Counted from the stretch's first letter, positions 9,484 to 22,625 are shown. The stretch: DNA of 64,000 nt from Chionoecetes opilio (GCA_016584305.1 JACEEZ010006497.1:42501-106500); one strand, 5' to 3'. The notes: generated from the sequence alone by a model not told the origin. Numbers and translations: made by a program.

Positions 9484-12400
9484 CAGTGCATCCTACAGCA
9501 GATCTCTAACACTGACACCACCCTTCCATGACCCTCACCATCACTTCCTTCACTGTACAACAATGGCATCAATCACCGGCAATGACATCCTTACAGCAAG
9601 ATCTCTACACTACACCTCCCTTCCATGACCCTCACCTCACTTCCTCACTCTACTACCAATGCCTCACTGCAATGACATCCTACAGCAAGATCTCTAACAC
9701 TGACACCTACCCTTCCTGACCTCTCAACCAGCACTTCCTTCACTACTACAACAATGCATCACTGCAATGCATATCCTTACCCAAAGCAAGATCTCTAACA
9801 CTGACACACCCTTCCATGACCCTCACCATCACTACTTCTTCACTACTACAACAATGCATCACTGCAATGAATCCTTACAGCAGATCTCTAACACTGACAC
9901 CTCCTTGTCCATGAACCTCGACCCATCACTTCCTTCCCTACTACAACAATGCATCACTGCAATGACTCCTTACAGCAAGATCTCTGACCTGACACCTCCC
10001 TTCCATGACCCTCACCATCACTTCCTTCACTAACTACAACAATGCATCGACTGCAATGACATCACTTACAGCAAGATCTCTAACACTAAACACTGACACC
10101 ACCCTTCCATGACCCGCACATCACTTACTTCACTACTACAACAATGCATCACTGCATGACATCCTTACAGCAAGTCTCTAACACTGACACCATCCCTTCC
10201 ATGACCCTCACCATCACCTTCCTTCAACTAGTACAATAAATGCATCACTGCAATGACATCCTTACAGCAAGATCTCTAACACTGACACCTCCCTTCATGA
10301 CCCTCACCATCCTTCCTTCACTACTACAACAATGCTACTGCAATGAAAAAAAAAAAAAAACATCCTTACAGCAAGATCTTAACACTGACAAGACCACCCT
10401 TCCATGACCCTCACCATCAGCTTCCTCCACTACTACAACAATGCATCACTGCAATGACATCCTTTACAGGAAGTCTCTAACACTGACGCCACCCTTCATG
10501 ACCCTCACCATCACTTCCTTCACTACTACAACAATGCATCACTGCGACAATGCATCCTACAGCAGATCTCTAACAAACTGACAGCACCTTCCATGACCCT
10601 CACCATCACTTCCTTCACTACTACAACAATGCATCACGGCACTGGACATCCTTACAATGCAAGATCCTCTAACACTGACACCCACCACCCTTCCATGACC
10701 CTCACATCACTTCCTTCACTATACAACTGCATCACTGCAATGACATCCTTACAGCAAGATCTCTACCACTGACACCACCCTTCCATGACGCCTCACCATC
10801 ACTTCTTCCTACTACAACAATGCATCACTGCACTGACATCTTACAGCAAGTCTCTAACATGCGCCTCCCTTCCATGACCCTCACCAATCACTTCCTCACT
10901 ACACAACAATGCATCACTCTGCAATGGAACATCCTTACGCAAGATCTCTACCACTGACACCTCCTTTCATGACCCTAACCATCACTTCCTTCACACTACA
11001 ACAATGCATCACTGCAATGACATCCTTACAGCAATGATCTCTAACACTGACACCTCCCTTCCTGACCTCACCATCACTTCCTTCACTACTACACACTGCA
11101 TCACTCAATGACATCTTACAGCAAGATCTCTAACACTGACACCTCCCTTCCATGACCCTCACCGTCACTTCCTTCTCTACTACACAATGCACAGCTGCAA
11201 TGACATCCTTACAAGCAGATCCTTAACATGACACCACCCTTCCCTACCCTCACCTCATCTTCCTTCACTAGTACAACAATGCATCACTGCAAATGACACT
11301 CCTTACAGCAAGATCCTCTAACACTGACAACCTCCCTTCCATACCTCACATCACTTCCTTCACTACACAAATGCATCACTGCAATGACATCCTTATAGCA
11401 AGATCTCTACCCACTTACAACCACCCTTCCATGACTCCTCAACCATCACTTCCTTCACTAACTCCAACACTGCATCAGTGCAATGACATCCGTCAGCAAG
11501 ATCTCTACCACTAGAACACCTCCCTTCCGATGACCCTCACCATCACTCCTTCACTACTACCAGCATGCATCACTGCATGACATTCTTACAGCAAGATCTC
11601 TAACCACTGACAACCCTCCTTCCATGACGCCTCGACATCATTCCTTCACTACTAACAACAATGCATCACTGCAATGACATCCTTCAGCAAAGATCTCTAC
11701 CACTGACACCCACCCCCCCCTTCCATGACCCTCACGCATCACTTCCTTACACAGACTACAAACAATCAATCACTGCAATTACATCTATACAGCAAGATCT
11801 CTAACACTGACACCACCCTTCCTGACCCTCACACCATCCTTCCTTCACTACTACAACAATGCATCACTGGCATGACACCATCCGTAACAGCAAATCTCTA
11901 CACCACGGGACACCTCCCTTCCATGACCCTCACCATCACTTCCCTTCACTCTAAAACAATGCTCCACTGCAATGACTCCTTACAGCAAGATCTCTACCAC
12001 TGACACCAACCCTTCATGACCCTCACCATCACTTCCTTCACTACTCAACCATGCCTTCACTGCAATGACATCCTTACAGCGACGATCTCTAACACTGACC
12101 CCACTCCTTCCTACCCTCACCATCCACTTCCTTCACTAGTCAACAATTGCATCACTGCAATGACATCCTTACAGCAAGATCTCATAACCTGACACTCCCT
12201 TCCATGATCCCTCACCATCAATTCCTTCACTACACAACAATGCATCACTGCATGACATCTTACGCAAGATCTCTACACTGACAACCACCCTTCCTGAACC
12301 TCACCATCAAAAAATCCTTCACTAGTACAACAATGCATCACTGCAATTGACATCCTTCAGCGAAGATCTCTAACCTGACACCTCCTTCCATGACCCTCAC

Positions 12401-12925
12401 CATCGACTTCCCTCACTACTACAACAATGCATCACTGCAATGACATCCTTACAAGCAAGACTCTAACACTGACACACCACCCCTTCCATGACCCTCACCA
12501 TCACTTCCTTCACTACTACAACAATGCAATCACTGCAATGGACATCCTTACAGCAAGATCTCTAACACTGACACCTCCCTTCCATGACCTCACCATCCTT
12601 CCTTCACTACTAACAACAATGCATCACTGCAATGACATCCCTTAACAGCAGATCTCTACACTGACACCACCCTTCCAATGACCTCGACCCATCACTTCCT
12701 CACTACTACACAATGCATCACTGCAATGACATCCTTACAGCAGATCTCTAACACTGGACAACCACCTTCCATGACCCTCACCATCACTTCCTTCACTACT
12801 ACAACAATATGCATCACTGTCAATGACATCCTTACAGTACAGCAAGATCTTCTTTAACACTGACACCACCCTTCCTGACCTCACCATCACTTCCTCACTA
12901 TATACAAACAATGCATCACGTTATG
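9484..12925. repeat. 94-bp tandem satellite, about 36 copies
   Basis: The unit runs AATGACATCCTTACAGCAAG, ATCTCTAACACTGACACC, TCCCTTCCATGACCCTCACC, ATCACTTCCTTCACTACT, ACAACAATGCATCACTGC. Counting one clean copy gives 94 bases. The period holds from about 9484 to 12925, but nearly every copy has one or more one-base deletions, insertions or changes. One copy carries a run of about 15 A (about 10347-10361). The short plus-strand open frames here are repeat products. Confidence 0.95.
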
Positions 12926-13424
12926 ACACACTTTTTTCTGTGCCATGACTACTTTCTGCCATAATGTATTAATAACTATACTTGATACAGGAATGCAACG
13001 CAATTTACCATGAATAAAAAAAAAACTTGTTGAATGCAATGATGACATACTTATTAAACAAAAAAAAAAATACAGGTATCTGCAAGTCAAATTTTCCCCC
13101 ACAGCCTAAAGCTACCCAAACAACAGATAAAGTTATCAGAAATACGGTTCCCAACAGGCCAATAAGAAATGGAACAATGACCAGCTGATGCAGTGTGTGA
13201 ATCAGTATTCACATTTTTCAAGAATTGATGATAAAATGATCGAGGAATATGGGTCCTACAAACCTGAGTCAAATCCTGTAACTATTCAATTCGGTCAGAA
13301 CAATTAGGCAAACAGTTCCAGTTATAAACATGATCACATCAACTTAACCTCCAGTCATGGTTCCTTCAGAACCCCATTAGCCATCTCGTGCACAAGCCTT
13401 CCTTTTAACTAACTCACCCTCCAG
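12926..13424. other. Unassigned sequence after the satellite
   Basis: AT-rich mixed sequence with short A runs (about 13015 and 13062). No gene or repeat family is recognised. Confidence 0.5.
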
Positions 13425-13562
13425 CATGCCACCTTGAGGTTCCCTGAAGGTAGAGTTCAGTTTGATGGCCACGTTACCCTGCCGTCCTTCACTTCCTGCC
13501 AGATGTACATGTCCAGGAGTCCCAGCGTGCCTGGGCGTGGCTCTGCTGATAGCCCCACATCC
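13425..13562 (-). CDS. Possible isolated internal exon, unidentified
   Basis: On the minus strand a stretch with higher GC than its surroundings is bracketed by an acceptor-like TCCTTCTAG|G and a donor-like GAGG|GTGAGTTAG. One frame reads LGLLDMYIWQEVKDGR. After a one-base shift at a GGG run it continues NVAIKLNSTFREPQGGMLEG. The codon pattern looks coding and the shift may be a sequencing error. The protein is not recognised. It lies upstream, on the same strand, of the PRDM10-like remnant, about 5 kb away across a satellite, but nothing links the two. Confidence 0.3.
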
Positions 13563-13821
13563 CTAGAAGGACTTAGAGTCTTAATCTTACGTGGCTATGT
13601 AAGGGGGAAATGACAAATAAAAATATATGAACAAATATAAAATGGGGGCAAAAATAAGACCCTGATTATAGTTGAATAATATGTATAACGGAAACACTAT
13701 CTCTGCAAGCTTGACATTTTCCACACAACAAATAGTGATGGCAGAAATGACCTTGGATGGTTTGGCTACACACATACATTCATGCCATAGCACACTTCCT
13801 CTCTACTACTTCCTTTCCCAT
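13563..13821. other. Unassigned sequence
   Basis: AT-rich, with nothing recognised. Confidence 0.5.
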
Positions 13822-14116
13822 GTACAGGACATAGTCCCGAAGATACCAACAGTTCGGTGTCCACCTGCATACTCGTAAAGCGAATCTGGTATAAACGAAA
13901 CACATAACTAATGGTAAATATAGGTTTGGTTCCAGACATCATTGAAAAAGAGAAAAAAAACAAAAACATGTGTTTTCAAGCTAAAATAAACTCTAGCGAC
14001 ACAACAAACACACAGCGTCTAATATTGCCCACACTACTGTAACTACCTATTCTGTAGAAAAAGCATTCTGAAAAGAGAAAATAGCATCACAAAATAACAT
14101 AACTGCACATTAATTA
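13822..14116 (+). repeat. Dispersed repeat I, 5' part, interrupted copy
   Basis: It begins TACAGG...GTCCCGAAGATACC and continues with CATACTCGTAAAGCGAAT, ACACATAACTAATGGTAA, ACACACAGCGTCTA and AACTGCACATTAATTA. The same order is found at 59850-60200. The copy stops at ATTAATTA, where element J begins, and the expected following text ACATAAA resumes after 16730. Confidence 0.8.
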
Positions 14117-16730
14117 CCGTATTTGCCGGCGCATAAGACGCACCACTATTTTACAAGGAGGTTTTGAGAAGAAAAAAAAAATTGGTGTTTTTGGGGAATT
14201 TTTTTTTTCTCGTAAATTATCAAGTTATTAAAAAAAAAAGATTTGTAGGGGAATGTAAATAATTATGACCTGTACTAAATACAATATTCACAGTGCAGTG
14301 AATGTGAATGAAAAATTATACTAGTTAAAATGTAAAGGGAATGACAGGGTAACCAAAATCGGTCATAAATCATAATATATTGCAGGATGCACCCACGAAT
14401 TGATATTCTAATATTTTGCTACCTATGACATATCTTAGATTTAATGTTGTAGTATGCCTTTGTTGCTTTTCTGCTATGTGTTTAGACTTGTGGCAAATTT
14501 GCAGTATAGATATTGGTATTATTTCGGTAGTGGGCTTCAAAACTCTAGGACTCGGTACCTCCATTATCGTTATCTTTCTTCTTCATTCTGTGTATTGTGA
14601 GCCCATTTCCAGGAGCAATTGAATAATAATGGCATTACATGTAGTGACTCGAAAATCTACCGTTATTTCCAGCCGAGAAAGTTAGTTAGGATAATCAGAT
14701 TAGGGTTAGGTTAGAGGTGAGGTTTAGTTTAGTAAACAGATGGAGATAGAGAATAACGAAAATTACCAATAATATGGCAGTGGAGCGTAGCAATGTTAGC
14801 AGGGCGGACCTGGAGGGGCAGGTTGCCACCCCACATACACACATGTAAACAAAATTGATTTCTGACAAAAAAAAATTTCCCGAGGGAAGCCAGATTAATT
14901 CAAACACATCAAAACTAATTCAGGAGGCTTAAGTTTCGGCCTCGAAATCGGTGGTTGTGTCCAATAACAAACATTCCCGAAGATATTTAGATAACACTGT
15001 AAGGTAACCATGCGCTACCTTGTTGTTATTGTTGTAATTGTTGAGGGCACACCGTTGTCAGATCACGATATTTGCACTGGTTACACCTATGATCTATCAC
15101 ATCCGCGAGGGTTGATTAGTCTTCTTCAACAGTACAGGTGAAGGCTGGTTCACGAACTCTGAATCACGGCAGCGTCAGCCGTGGCCTTGGTATTCACACT
15201 ATCGTCACGTTCCGTCTTTTTCGCAGTTTCCTCTCCCACCTCTGATACCAGACATGGTGGCCTCAGAGTCTTATGCTTGAAGAATTTGCCTTAATAGCAC
15301 TTCTGTCAGATGAAAGACGATGAGTTGAACTCTAAAAGACATTGTTTTGGGTACATAAAGCCTTGAGAGAACTACATTATCAGCACGGCATCAGTCTCAT
15401 TACGTTAAAATATTCTTCCCCAGAAACCGTTACGTGACGAACTGTGATGTAAATTGGAGCCATGACAGCGGCGCACTGTTTAGTGTAAAACGTCTATTTG
15501 TTTGAATGTTCAGAAATTTCTAACGAGGTGATGAGACGTGCCCTTCACCATGTCACCATGGATGATATGGTGGTTGATTCGCCTTGAGGCGGACGGTGTG
15601 GCGCCGTGATGGGTCTTGGTCATTGGTGTGCGTGTGGAAGACTTTTGTCCCGTCTACAGGTACCGTTGGCAGCCTTTTTACCTAGCACTCTTTCATACCG
15701 TTTCTTATTATCCGTAGAGGTACAGGGGTGAGGATTGAGGGCGAGTGGTACAAGGCCTATGCTGTCTCCTATCCCACCTTGCTTACCACTGTAGCGGCGC
15801 TAACACACACACGCACATACACATCAGCATCGCTTAGGCCACCCCCGTACTGGGACCAGGATAGAGCACGAGGGTGACCCTGCGCTGACCTGACTTGTCC
15901 TTGCCGACACAGCTGCAACACCACCAGTTAATTCATCAGCCACAGGACACACAGAGCACACGCCGTCGCACCTCTTTGTCCCCACGGTTGTACATGTGAC
16001 TCGCTGTCAAATAAAAACTTAAGGCCACGACGGCCCTGTTCTCCATCCTTGTGTTATAAGACAGACTCCCCAAGAATACTACACCTCCCTCTCACCGGCT
16101 CACACTCCTTCAAATAAAACTTTTAACACGCTTCTTTGTTTCACTATTTCCATTATCAACAACACTCTTTCCAGCGAAAATTCCAACACTATTTTCTGCC
16201 CTCCCTTCTATCATCTTCTCATTTCAACTTTATGTCACTTGTGTGCCCGTAGTCGAATGCGGGTTAAGGCGCATCTAATATGCGGGATTTTTTGTCTTTT
16301 CCATGGGAGCGGGGAGGAGTCTGGCGGCTAATGACCCATGGTGGGTGCGCGGAGGGCGTCTCCGAGACGTTGTTATCAGACGTTTTACAATGGAGAGCAC
16401 CGCGGGGGGTGGATGATGTTTACATCTGACCGGCCATCTGGCAGCAACAATCGCTATCTTGTTGCCCCAGCTCTTGTTTTTCTCTTAAACTCCAACCGTT
16501 TCTTAGTATTATGCATTACTGCTGGTAACACAGGTACAAATTTGTGCTCAGTGGGACTAACTGCTCCAACACAGATCACTCCAGACCCTTTAGTAATACA
16601 CCACCGGCTGTTCTGCATTCTCTGCTGCCCGACCTCTCATGCGCGAATATGGCCGCATTAGACGCAGGGTGAAATTTGGCTATTCCTTTTAGGGAAAAAA
16701 CTGCGTCTTATGCGCCAGCCAAATATTGTA
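14116..16730. mobile_element. Element J: 2.6 kb DNA element with inverted ends, inserted in repeat I
   Basis: The left end reads CCGTATTTGCCGGCGCATAA then GACGCACC. The right end in reverse complement reads CAATATTTGGCTGGCGCATA then AGACGCAG. TA lies at both outer edges, as expected for a TA target duplication. Comparison with the uninterrupted repeat at 60180-60210 shows the host text ATTAATTA / ACATAAA split exactly at these ends. No transposase is recognised inside. The interior includes a second GCGCATCTAATATGCG text near 16270 and a short TTAGG-like stretch near 14700. It is probably non-autonomous or decayed. Confidence 0.7.
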
Positions 16731-17859
16731 CACATAAACCTCATAATAACACTCACAAGTGGTATGTTGTGTGGGGAGACAGGAAGCTGGCACGTAGCCA
16801 GCTGGAGTCCCTGTTTCCTCTCTCCGAGGCTCGAGAGAAAACAGGGTGACTGGCGTTGCAGGATGACTGGTTAGAGTTCTTCACTCCCCCCCCTTGATCC
16901 TGAGCTCCTTCACACATTCCTATGGAAACACGAAACGCCCCAACATCTCCATCCATGCAGTCCATCGTGACGTGACGCTCGTGGACGCACTCGGACCGAG
17001 GCAACAAAAAGGTAGTGCGTGCATTTAAAAAATCGGGAAGCTCTCAAATTTTGTACCCAACGCAGCGCTATCGTAAGTCTATCGTGACCTATCGGGTATC
17101 TATGTAGGCGCTTCATGACACTATCGTGATTCGTCTTATGTTTATCGTACTCCTGGACTCCGCCCCTTTGCTCAAAGACCATACAGACAGTTACCCAAAA
17201 CACTGCAATTTGCACGGACCGCACCACTCACAGGCCTTCTACTTTGGCCTTTCATGCCGCTTTGTTCTTGTGTATGGCTGCACCTAGAGAAGCAAATGCA
17301 ACACATCATTTCAGTCGCTACTGTTTAGATATGCAAGGTGGGGCAATTCCGCAATTCGCAACTTGCGAGATGGGTAATTCAGTAGCGGAATTGTGCAATT
17401 ACTGATGCCTGAAAAATTTGGGAATTGTTGGTTGCGGACTGCCAAAATTTTGAAACGCATCGCAAATAATTGTTGACGGTGACTCACCTTCAAAGTGCGG
17501 GGGAGGAGGAGGAGAGGATCAGTAGATTACTTAGGAGTGATTACTAGCCATTAGCTGTGAATTGTAAAAGTAAAGAAAAACACTAAAAGAGACAAAGACA
17601 ATAATTGTGAAGGACAAAGTAACAAGTAGGACAGAACGAAATAAGGATACCAAGTATTAAACACTAATAAAGAGTCTACAACAAATTTTTGTTTTTAATT
17701 GTAGGTGTTTAAGAAGTCTAAAGATGTTTAAGAGTCTAGAGACATTTTTTTTTTTATTGTAGGTGTCAATTAGTTTTGCGGAATTGCGATTGCGAAAAGG
17801 CCTATCTGAAAAAAAAGGCAAATATACTTTTATATTTAACTTAATATTTTAACAAATAT
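16731..17859. other. Unassigned sequence before the 33-bp satellite
   Basis: 16731 onward probably continues repeat I for a short distance. 17335-17480 contains repeated GCAATTCCGCAATTCGCAA-type text with inverted matches (GCGGAATTGTGCAATTAC), and GCGGAATTGCGATTGCG returns at 17776. No gene is recognised. Confidence 0.45.
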
Positions 17860-18850
17860 AACTAACTAAAACCTCACTATAACCCCTCCAGAGTTACTAC
17901 CTAACTCCTATAACCCCTAAAAGTTACGAACCTAACATCACTATAACCCTAAAAGTTACTAACCTAACCTCACTATACCCCTAAAATTACTAACCTAACC
18001 TCACTATAACCCCTAACAGTTTACTAACCTACCTCACTTAACCCCCTAAGTTACTAACCTAACCTCACTATAAACCCCCTAAAAGTTACTAACCTAACCT
18101 CACTATAACCCCGAAAAGTTTACGACCTAACCTACTATAACCCCTAACAGTTTACTACCTAAGACCTCACTATACCCTCAAAGTTAAAAACTAACCTTAC
18201 CTCACTATAACCCCTAAAAGTTTACTAACCTAACCTCTACTATAACCCCTAAAAGTACTAACCTACCTCCACTTAACCCCCTAAGTTACCTAACCTAACT
18301 CATCTATAACCCCTAAAGTTACTAACCTAACCTCACTATAACCCCTAAAGTTCTAACCTACCTCACTATAACCCCTAAAAGTTACTACCTACACCATCAC
18401 TATAACCACCTAAGTTACTACTAACCTCACTATAACCCCTAAACGTTACTAACCTAACCTCACTATACCCCTAAAGTTACTAAACCTAACATCACTATAA
18501 CCCCCTAAGTTACTACCTATACCTCACTATAACCCTAATGTTACTAACCTAACCTCCGATAACCCCTAAAAGTTACTACTAACCTAACCGCCTATAACCC
18601 TAAAAGTTACTAACCTAGCCTCACTATAACCCCTACAAGTTACTAACCTAACCTCACTATACCCCCTAAAAGTTACTAACCTAACTCACTATAACTCCTA
18701 AAAGTTAACTAACCTAACCTCCTCACTATAACCCCTTAAAGTTACTAATCTACCTCACTGTAACCCCTAAAAGTTACCTAACCTAACCTCACTATACCCC
18801 TAAAAAGTTATAAAAACAAACTAACCTCACTATAACCCCTAAAGTTACTA
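17860..18850. repeat. 33-bp CCTAA-rich satellite, left block
   Basis: The unit is CCTAACCTCACTATAACCCC followed by TAAAAGTTACTAA (33 bases), with frequent small errors, about 30 copies. It resumes at 21700 after element D. Confidence 0.95.
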
Positions 18851-21698
18851 ATAGTAGGTTCACTTAGTGGCGGGAAAAAAAGGCTTTCGCTTCATCCTTA
18901 GGTGAAGGAAGTTTTTGAGGTCTTATTTCCTAGGCATTTTGTGCCGCTGAAATTCCGAAAATCGTAGTTGGGTCCTCGTTAGCGGTAAGTTTTCGCGCAT
19001 TTGCATCTTTGGCAATTTGGCAATAAAATGGCAATTACAAATTGCAGAATGAGAACCCGACTCGTAGAGTACCTCGGTTTTGGACTCAAAATTGAAGCTT
19101 ATTAAGAGTGCCATAAAATGTTATTGAGTACTCCGTGGGTGTATCGTTTCGGATTACTGATCTATAATGGAAATTGAGATAAGTGGAACAAAAATTGGAA
19201 AAATAAAAAGGAATAATTTTGGCCTTTAAGCCTGAGTTTCTTAATATTAAAAAACTGAAATTTTAATTAGTAAAAAAGTAAATAACAACAATTGTTCTTA
19301 AGGACACATTTAATTAACGAATTTGTGCAAGGGTGGGTACAATTATTGCGTAGAACAGGGTTTTTCAACTAAAAAATGCTTGGATAAGCCCCTCAAAATT
19401 TTCTTCACCTAAGGGTGAGCGAAAGCCTTTTTCCCGCCAAAGTACCGGTTTTAATCAGAACAAAAAATTTCAAACAACAAAACCCGAGTCCCCCCGGTAT
19501 TTTGGAAAATAACAATAAAAAAAAAAAAAATCCTTACTTGCGAACCCGAGCGTTCCAAAGGGTTGAAAAAATCGAATTTTAGTCGTCTAGCCATCGACGT
19601 CCTATGCCCATCTTTCGTCGTTGATGCACATCTGGGAGAACGAAAGTCCGAAAAAGGAGTCTGCGGGCGTGACAGGGCAGCGTTTGGGTCGAGCATTTCG
19701 TTTCCCATCCGCACGCATCCCATCCATGATCTTTCGGGGCGGGGGGAGGGTGGAAGGATAGGCCCCGGGTTTTGGGCCCGTACCCGTATTTGGCGGGCGG
19801 GGGGTCACCAACTCCTTTTTCAAGCCCCTCCCAGACGACGGCCGTCGGGCTGCATAATGTGCTGGGGGGTGGCGTTGACTGTCGGGGGGGCCCAGTGCTG
19901 CCCCAACCTTCTTCTTTGAGTGCCGTCCACCTCGCCTGCGCGAGAGCGGGTTTTCCCGAAATTCGCTCACGAATCGGCACAGCCGTCCAGGCTCTTTTGG
20001 GTCAGCGGCCCGGGGTTTGGGAGGTACCCAAAGCGTCGGGGGTGCCTGGTGGGCCCGCCGGAACACGGGCCAAGTTTCAACTTCCCTTTTTGAAAGGGGC
20101 AAGTGGTGTCGCAACCATGAGCTGGAAGGACTGATCACATCCGCGTGAGAGCCCATTTTTTCATCGGGGATGAGTAACGTTGAAATGTTTTTCCCAAGCT
20201 GGAGGCACTTTTGGGGAGGTATTTGGGGAAGTGTGGAGGAGGGGGAGAGGACGTCAGTGTCCGGAGAAACTAGGGTTGCCTCCAATTTTTGTCGAGCATG
20301 GAGAGATGTTTATTTCATTTTAGTGTCCGCTTCCTCTTGTTCTAAAAGGAATTTGGCCCCGCCCGGTCCAAAAAGTTCCAGGGCTTTTCGCCCCCACGCG
20401 CGAGAGCGTAACCCCCATGAATGGTGCGGATTTGGAGAAAAGAAGAGGATAGCATCTTTTTGTTTTTTTGGGGCCCAAAATGTTAGCCATGGTCATTCCA
20501 GCTTTGATCCTCGTCGCTGCTTGGATGTCGATATCGTACCCCCACCCCGGGCTCGCTGTTCCCTCGTCTTGTCTTTGAGGGACCGCCGATGTCGTACCTG
20601 TCAAAGACAAGGGGCAACTCCCCCTAGCCAAAAACCCTTGGGCAACCTCTGAGGAGGGATCCAACCCGGCCTTTAAAATTTGCTGAGCCGGAAACGGGGG
20701 GCGCTGAAGGATAGCCCCCCGTCGAGGACCAGCCCCGAGAGGATGAAGGGGTTTGCGAGGGCCCTGGAGACCCCCGCGTTCATTTTTCCAGAACCCTGAA
20801 AGGGGACTTTTGTCGTGACCGCGGTGGCCTTGGTCGTAAAGAGGGCAAGAGGGCCTTGAAGGCCGGGGGGGCGGCCCCCGCCGCAAAGGGCCTGTTGCTC
20901 ATCTCCGTACGCCTCGCGAATTTGTGGGGTTGGATTTTAGCAATGCACTGTCGGGCCCCGACCAAACGCCCCCCCTTTGAGGACCCCCCGTGGGCCCCTT
21001 TCAAAATTGCCTTCGAAGCCCCCACTTGGCCACATACTCCGAAATTCTTGGGGGGCCCCAGGTGAAGGACCCCATTTCCCTTGTTTCACCCCAAATGACA
21101 CACATTTTATTGCGGACCTGGGAAGGGAAAAGTGCGATATAATAATGAATTTATTTTTTTTTAGGGTTATAGCTAATTTTTAAAAATTTTAGCCATGAAA
21201 TTTTACATTTTTTTGCGAAATTTCATTCCCCTAGTCATAAAAACGACATGAGGGGGCAGCAGAGAAAGTTTCCCTTTTCTATTAATCAGACGGTTGCCCT
21301 TTTTGAGAACGATACAGCCAGAAAAATTCATGACTTTTTATGTGAAATTTAAAGGGCCAAAATTATTCCTTTTTTAAATTTTTTTTCCCTTTTTTTCACT
21401 TATCTAATTTCCCCAAAAGTTCAGTAATGCGAAAAGATAAAACCCCGGAGTACTAAATAAATTTTTTGCACTCTTAATAAACTTCAATTTGAGTCAAACG
21501 AGGGCTCTACGACGTCTGTTTTCATCTGCAATTTGAAAAGCCAATTTTATTGCCAAATGCCAATTGCAAATTTCGGAAAAACTTACCCCTAACGAGGACC
21601 CAACTCGATTTTCGGGTTCAGCGCACAAAAGCTTAGGTAAGCCCCCAAAATACTTCTTCACCTAATGTGAAGCGAAACGCCCTAATGACCCTACTATA
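18851..21698. mobile_element. Element D: 2.8 kb long-inverted-repeat element splitting the satellite
   Basis: Arms of about 370 bases face each other. Left order: ATAGTAGG, GGCTTTCGCTTCATCC, TTAGGTGAAG, CCGAAAATCG, GTTGGGTCCTCGTTAG, TTGGCAATAAAATGGC, TTATTAAGAGTGC, AGTACTCCG. Right arm (21330-21698) gives the same order in reverse complement. A third short copy of the terminal text lies reversed at 19380-19445. Satellite flanks both sides. The core (about 19440-21100) is GC-rich and unlike its surroundings. Several open frames exist there on both strands, none with a recognised domain. Confidence 0.75.
19446..21100. other. GC-rich core of element D, origin unknown
   Basis: The composition jumps from AT-rich to GC-rich with many CpG. 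Open frames of 227 residues (minus, 19602-20285), 160 residues (plus, 20170-20652) and 188 residues (minus, 20320-20886) overlap one another and show no family motif, so none is called as a gene. Runs such as GGGGGGCCC suggest poor consensus. It could be a captured host fragment. Confidence 0.4.
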
Positions 21699-22625
21699 AA
21701 TACCTCATGTAACCCCCCAAAAGTTTCTAACCTAACCTCATTAACCCCTAAAAGTTATAACCCAAACCTCACTATAAACCCCCAAAAGTTATAACCTAAC
21801 TCACTATAACCCCTAAAAGTTACTAACCTAACCCATGAACCCCCCAAAAAATTTTTCTAACTAACCTCATATAACCCTAAAAGTTACAAACCCCAACCCC
21901 ACTATAACCCCCTAAAAGTTACTAACCTAACCTCACTATAACCCCTAAAAGTTACTAACCTAACCTCACTATACCCCTAAAAGTTACTAACTAACCCACT
22001 ATAACCCCTAAAAGTTACTAACCTAACCTCACTATAACCCCTAAAAGTTACTAACCTAACTCACTATAACCCCTAAAAGTTACTAACCTAACCTCACTAT
22101 ACCCCTAAAAGTCTAACCTAACCTCACTATAACCCTAAAAGTTACTAACCTAACCTCACTATAACCCCTAAAGTTACTAACCTAACCTCACTGTAACCCC
22201 CTAAAAGTTACTAACCTAACCTCACTATAACTCCTAAAAGTTACTACCTAACCTCACTATAACCCCCTAAGTTACTAACTTAACCTCGCTATAACCCCTA
22301 AAAGTTACCTAACCTCACTATAACCCCTAAAAGTTACTAACCTAACCTCACTATAACCCCCTTAAAGTTACTAACTTAGCCTCACTATAACCCCTAAAAG
22401 TTACCTAACCTCACTATAACCCCTAAAAGTTACTAACCTAACCTCACTATAACCCCCTAAGTTACTAACACTCACTATAACCCTAAAATACTAACCTCAC
22501 TAACCCCTAAAAGTTACCTAACCTCACTATAACCCCTAAAAGTTACCTAAACCTCACTATAAACCCCTAAAAGTTACCTAACCTCACTATAACCCTAAAG
22601 ATAACTCACTTAACCTCCTAAAGGA
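21699..22625. repeat. 33-bp CCTAA-rich satellite, right block
   Basis: Same 33-base unit and orientation as 17860-18850. Between about 21900 and 22200 the copies are cleaner. Some copies near 22300-22600 lack the internal TACTAACC segment and have a shorter period. Confidence 0.95.

Noticed and set aside
9484..12925. A CRISPR array
   Set aside because: The whole 94-base unit repeats with no variable spacers, and the context is eukaryotic.
19602..20886. Protein-coding genes in the core of element D
   Set aside because: Three mid-sized frames overlap on opposite strands with no recognised motif; GC-rich composition alone gives long frames.
17860..22625. A chromosome end (telomere) of CCTAA repeats
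   Set aside because: The unit is 33 bases with only one doubled pentamer, and the array is internal and interrupted by a transposable element.
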